A stretch of 64,000 nt of DNA from Prevotella sp. Lineage in GTDB: Bacteria; Bacteroidota; Bacteroidia; Bacteroidales; Dysgonomonadaceae. A program made the translations under genes and the position numbers. Location of the stretch: assembly GCA_031285625.1 (NCBI GenBank), contig JAITVV010000007.1, positions 124,001-188,000 on the forward strand, written 5' to 3'. Positions 62,874 to 64,000 of the stretch are shown piece after piece (position 1 is the first letter of the stretch; the number at the start of each line of letters is the position of its first letter). The notes beneath the pieces are model-generated. The model was not told the DNA's origin. It was given only the letters and a program-made list of their open reading frames with translations, and made no database searches.

Positions 62874-64000
62874 ATGAAAAAACAAACTACACTAAAGATT
62901 TTTATTGCATTAATGTTTTCTGTGTTGATAGCATCATGTGATAGTGATGACTCTAAAAAACAAGGAAATGATAAGTATGGATGGAGCGAAACTATGCGTG
63001 GAAATGATCTGGAGGAAATCGCATGGCCCGACAGATCAGAAAATTACTGGGAATATACAATGGATGTTACCGAATATCCGAATGTTGGTTTGCGTTTTAA
63101 AGGCACTTATCCCACTAACGACACCCGCTTTTTTAATATAACAGTTTATAATGATATCTCAACAAAACGGATTGCATCTGTAGAAGACTTCAATATAACA
63201 CCAAATGAAGGAAGCAAAAATCCTTTCGCTGTTACAGGTGTTACAGGAAGTAATCAGTTTGAAGTAAATGTAGTTCCGGCAGGAACCGCTACTTCAATAA
63301 CAAGTTCGTTACCAAATGTTATGGAGTTTCCCCAAGATATTCAGAAACTGAGCATCCTTCTTCGAATATATTTCAACTCAGATGATCATGGAGCAGATTT
63401 TGGCGGAGTTGATCTGCCCGAAATTGTATTCTTTGACACAAAGACAGGAAAGGAAATTGGTAAAGCTGTAAGGGCTGAATCAAACTATTATGATGCATGC
63501 AAGATGATTGTAAAGAGTATCCCTCCATTAAAAGCTGTAGATGCTTTGGTATTTACATTAGCTCCTGACCTCATGTACTCGAATGGACCTACTGGATATG
63601 TTACTGCAGCTAACCGCCTGAAAACAGGAGAAGCTTTGCTATTCCGTTTCATACCGCCTGTATATCCTGAAAATATCACACAAAACAGAGATGCAGATGT
63701 TCGATACTGGTCTATTTGTGTGGGAGATACTGTTACCCGCACACCACATACAATGGCAGACCGCCAGATCGTAAAATCTGATGATGGCTATGTAAATTTC
63801 ATTATCGTTGAGAAGAAAGACCCTCTGATGGAAGCTATCAAGGCTAAAGCTGCATCTATGAAGATCAATGTTATTGTTTGGGATGGAGAAACCTTTGGTG
63901 AACCAATGATGGTATTTTATCGTCAGATGTATATTAAGGAAGGATACGAGTATTCTGTGAAGAAAATACCTTCTTTCCCTCCATTAAATTCTGCCGGACT
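62874..64000 (+). CDS. Hypothetical lipoprotein, C-terminus beyond the window
   Basis: At least 375 residues, incomplete. Lipoprotein signal ends FSVLIASCDSDD. The mature protein is beta-rich and opens YGWSETMRGNDLEEIAWPDR, with LRFKGTYPTNDTRFFNITVY, then AANRLKTGEALLFRFIPPVY and DADVRYWSICVGDTV. I do not recognise the family with confidence. A surface or periplasmic protein is expected. Confidence 0.8.
   Translation, partial: MKKQTTLKIFIALMFSVLIASCDSDDSKKQGNDKYGWSETMRGNDLEEIAWPDRSENYWEYTMDVTEYPNVGLRFKGTYPTNDTRFFNITVYNDISTKRIASVEDFNITPNEGSKNPFAVTGVTGSNQFEVNVVPAGTATSITSSLPNVMEFPQDIQKLSILLRIYFNSDDHGADFGGVDLPEIVFFDTKTGKEIGKAVRAESNYYDACKMIVKSIPPLKAVDALVFTLAPDLMYSNGPTGYVTAANRLKTGEALLFRFIPPVYPENITQNRDADVRYWSICVGDTVTRTPHTMADRQIVKSDDGYVNFIIVEKKDPLMEAIKAKAASMKINVIVWDGETFGEPMMVFYRQMYIKEGYEYSVKKIPSFPPLNSAG

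Overview
The window reads as a chromosomal segment of a low-GC Bacteroidota, most likely a Bacteroidales member such as a Dysgonomonas-like facultative anaerobe (genus is inference). Support: a SusC-type receptor, a PorW/SprE-like type IX secretion lipoprotein, Bacteroidota-type promoters (TTG, 19-20 bp, TAnnTTTG), weak Shine-Dalgarno sites and many lipoboxes. I see no tRNA, rRNA, CRISPR array, intact insertion sequence or prophage.

Layout. 1-12130 (all minus) is a sugar-utilisation locus: a LacI regulator, a FucP-type permease, two GH116-type glycosidases, an uncharacterised lipoprotein, an L-fucose isomerase-type enzyme and the start of a SusC receptor. Operator-like palindromes precede the permease and the LacI gene. 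12478-13596 is an RhlE-type RNA helicase. 14236-16595 is a NikR nickel regulator with a TonB-dependent receptor. 16614-20117 holds a secreted-protein/lipoprotein pair, a TonB-domain lipoprotein, small proteins and a possible small RNA. 20719-26923 (minus) is a notable membrane-associated set: a SpeD-like pyruvoyl decarboxylase, a DUF4178 protein, two DUF350 membrane proteins, a membrane-anchored spermidine synthase-like protein, and a zinc-ribbon/SPFH pair resembling YdjG/YdjI of Bacillus. 27073-30680 carries an ATP-dependent ligase with two unknown partners, plus a further conserved protein. 30797-36353 holds a DUF349 protein and the PorW-like protein.

36898-48678 is a complete uptake-hydrogenase island. 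It encodes the small and large subunits, cytochrome b and maturation protease, hypE-hypD-hypC on the minus strand, and an FmdE-like protein, a zinc ribbon, a membrane protein, hypF, hypA and hypB on the plus strand. The small subunit has the two extra cysteines that mark oxygen-tolerant enzymes with a [4Fe-3S] proximal cluster. NikR and its receptor probably supply and sense nickel for this enzyme. A repeated element (tandem GTCAC units 9 bp apart beside a hairpin repeat) lies upstream of nikR, of the hydrogenase operon and of hypB, in each case oriented with the downstream gene.

48722-62359 is mostly housekeeping: rsgA, alaS, an M23 peptidase with a MerR-type regulator, a phosphoesterase, a TRIC-like channel, mnmA, pyrE, argH, serB, a VOC protein and an AraC regulator. 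The window ends inside a lipoprotein gene.

The best candidates for new biology are the SpeD/SpeE/DUF350/DUF4178/SPFH locus, the hydrogenase-linked repeat elements and FmdE-like cassette, and the ligase cassette. All calls rest on reading the sequence; no database search was run.
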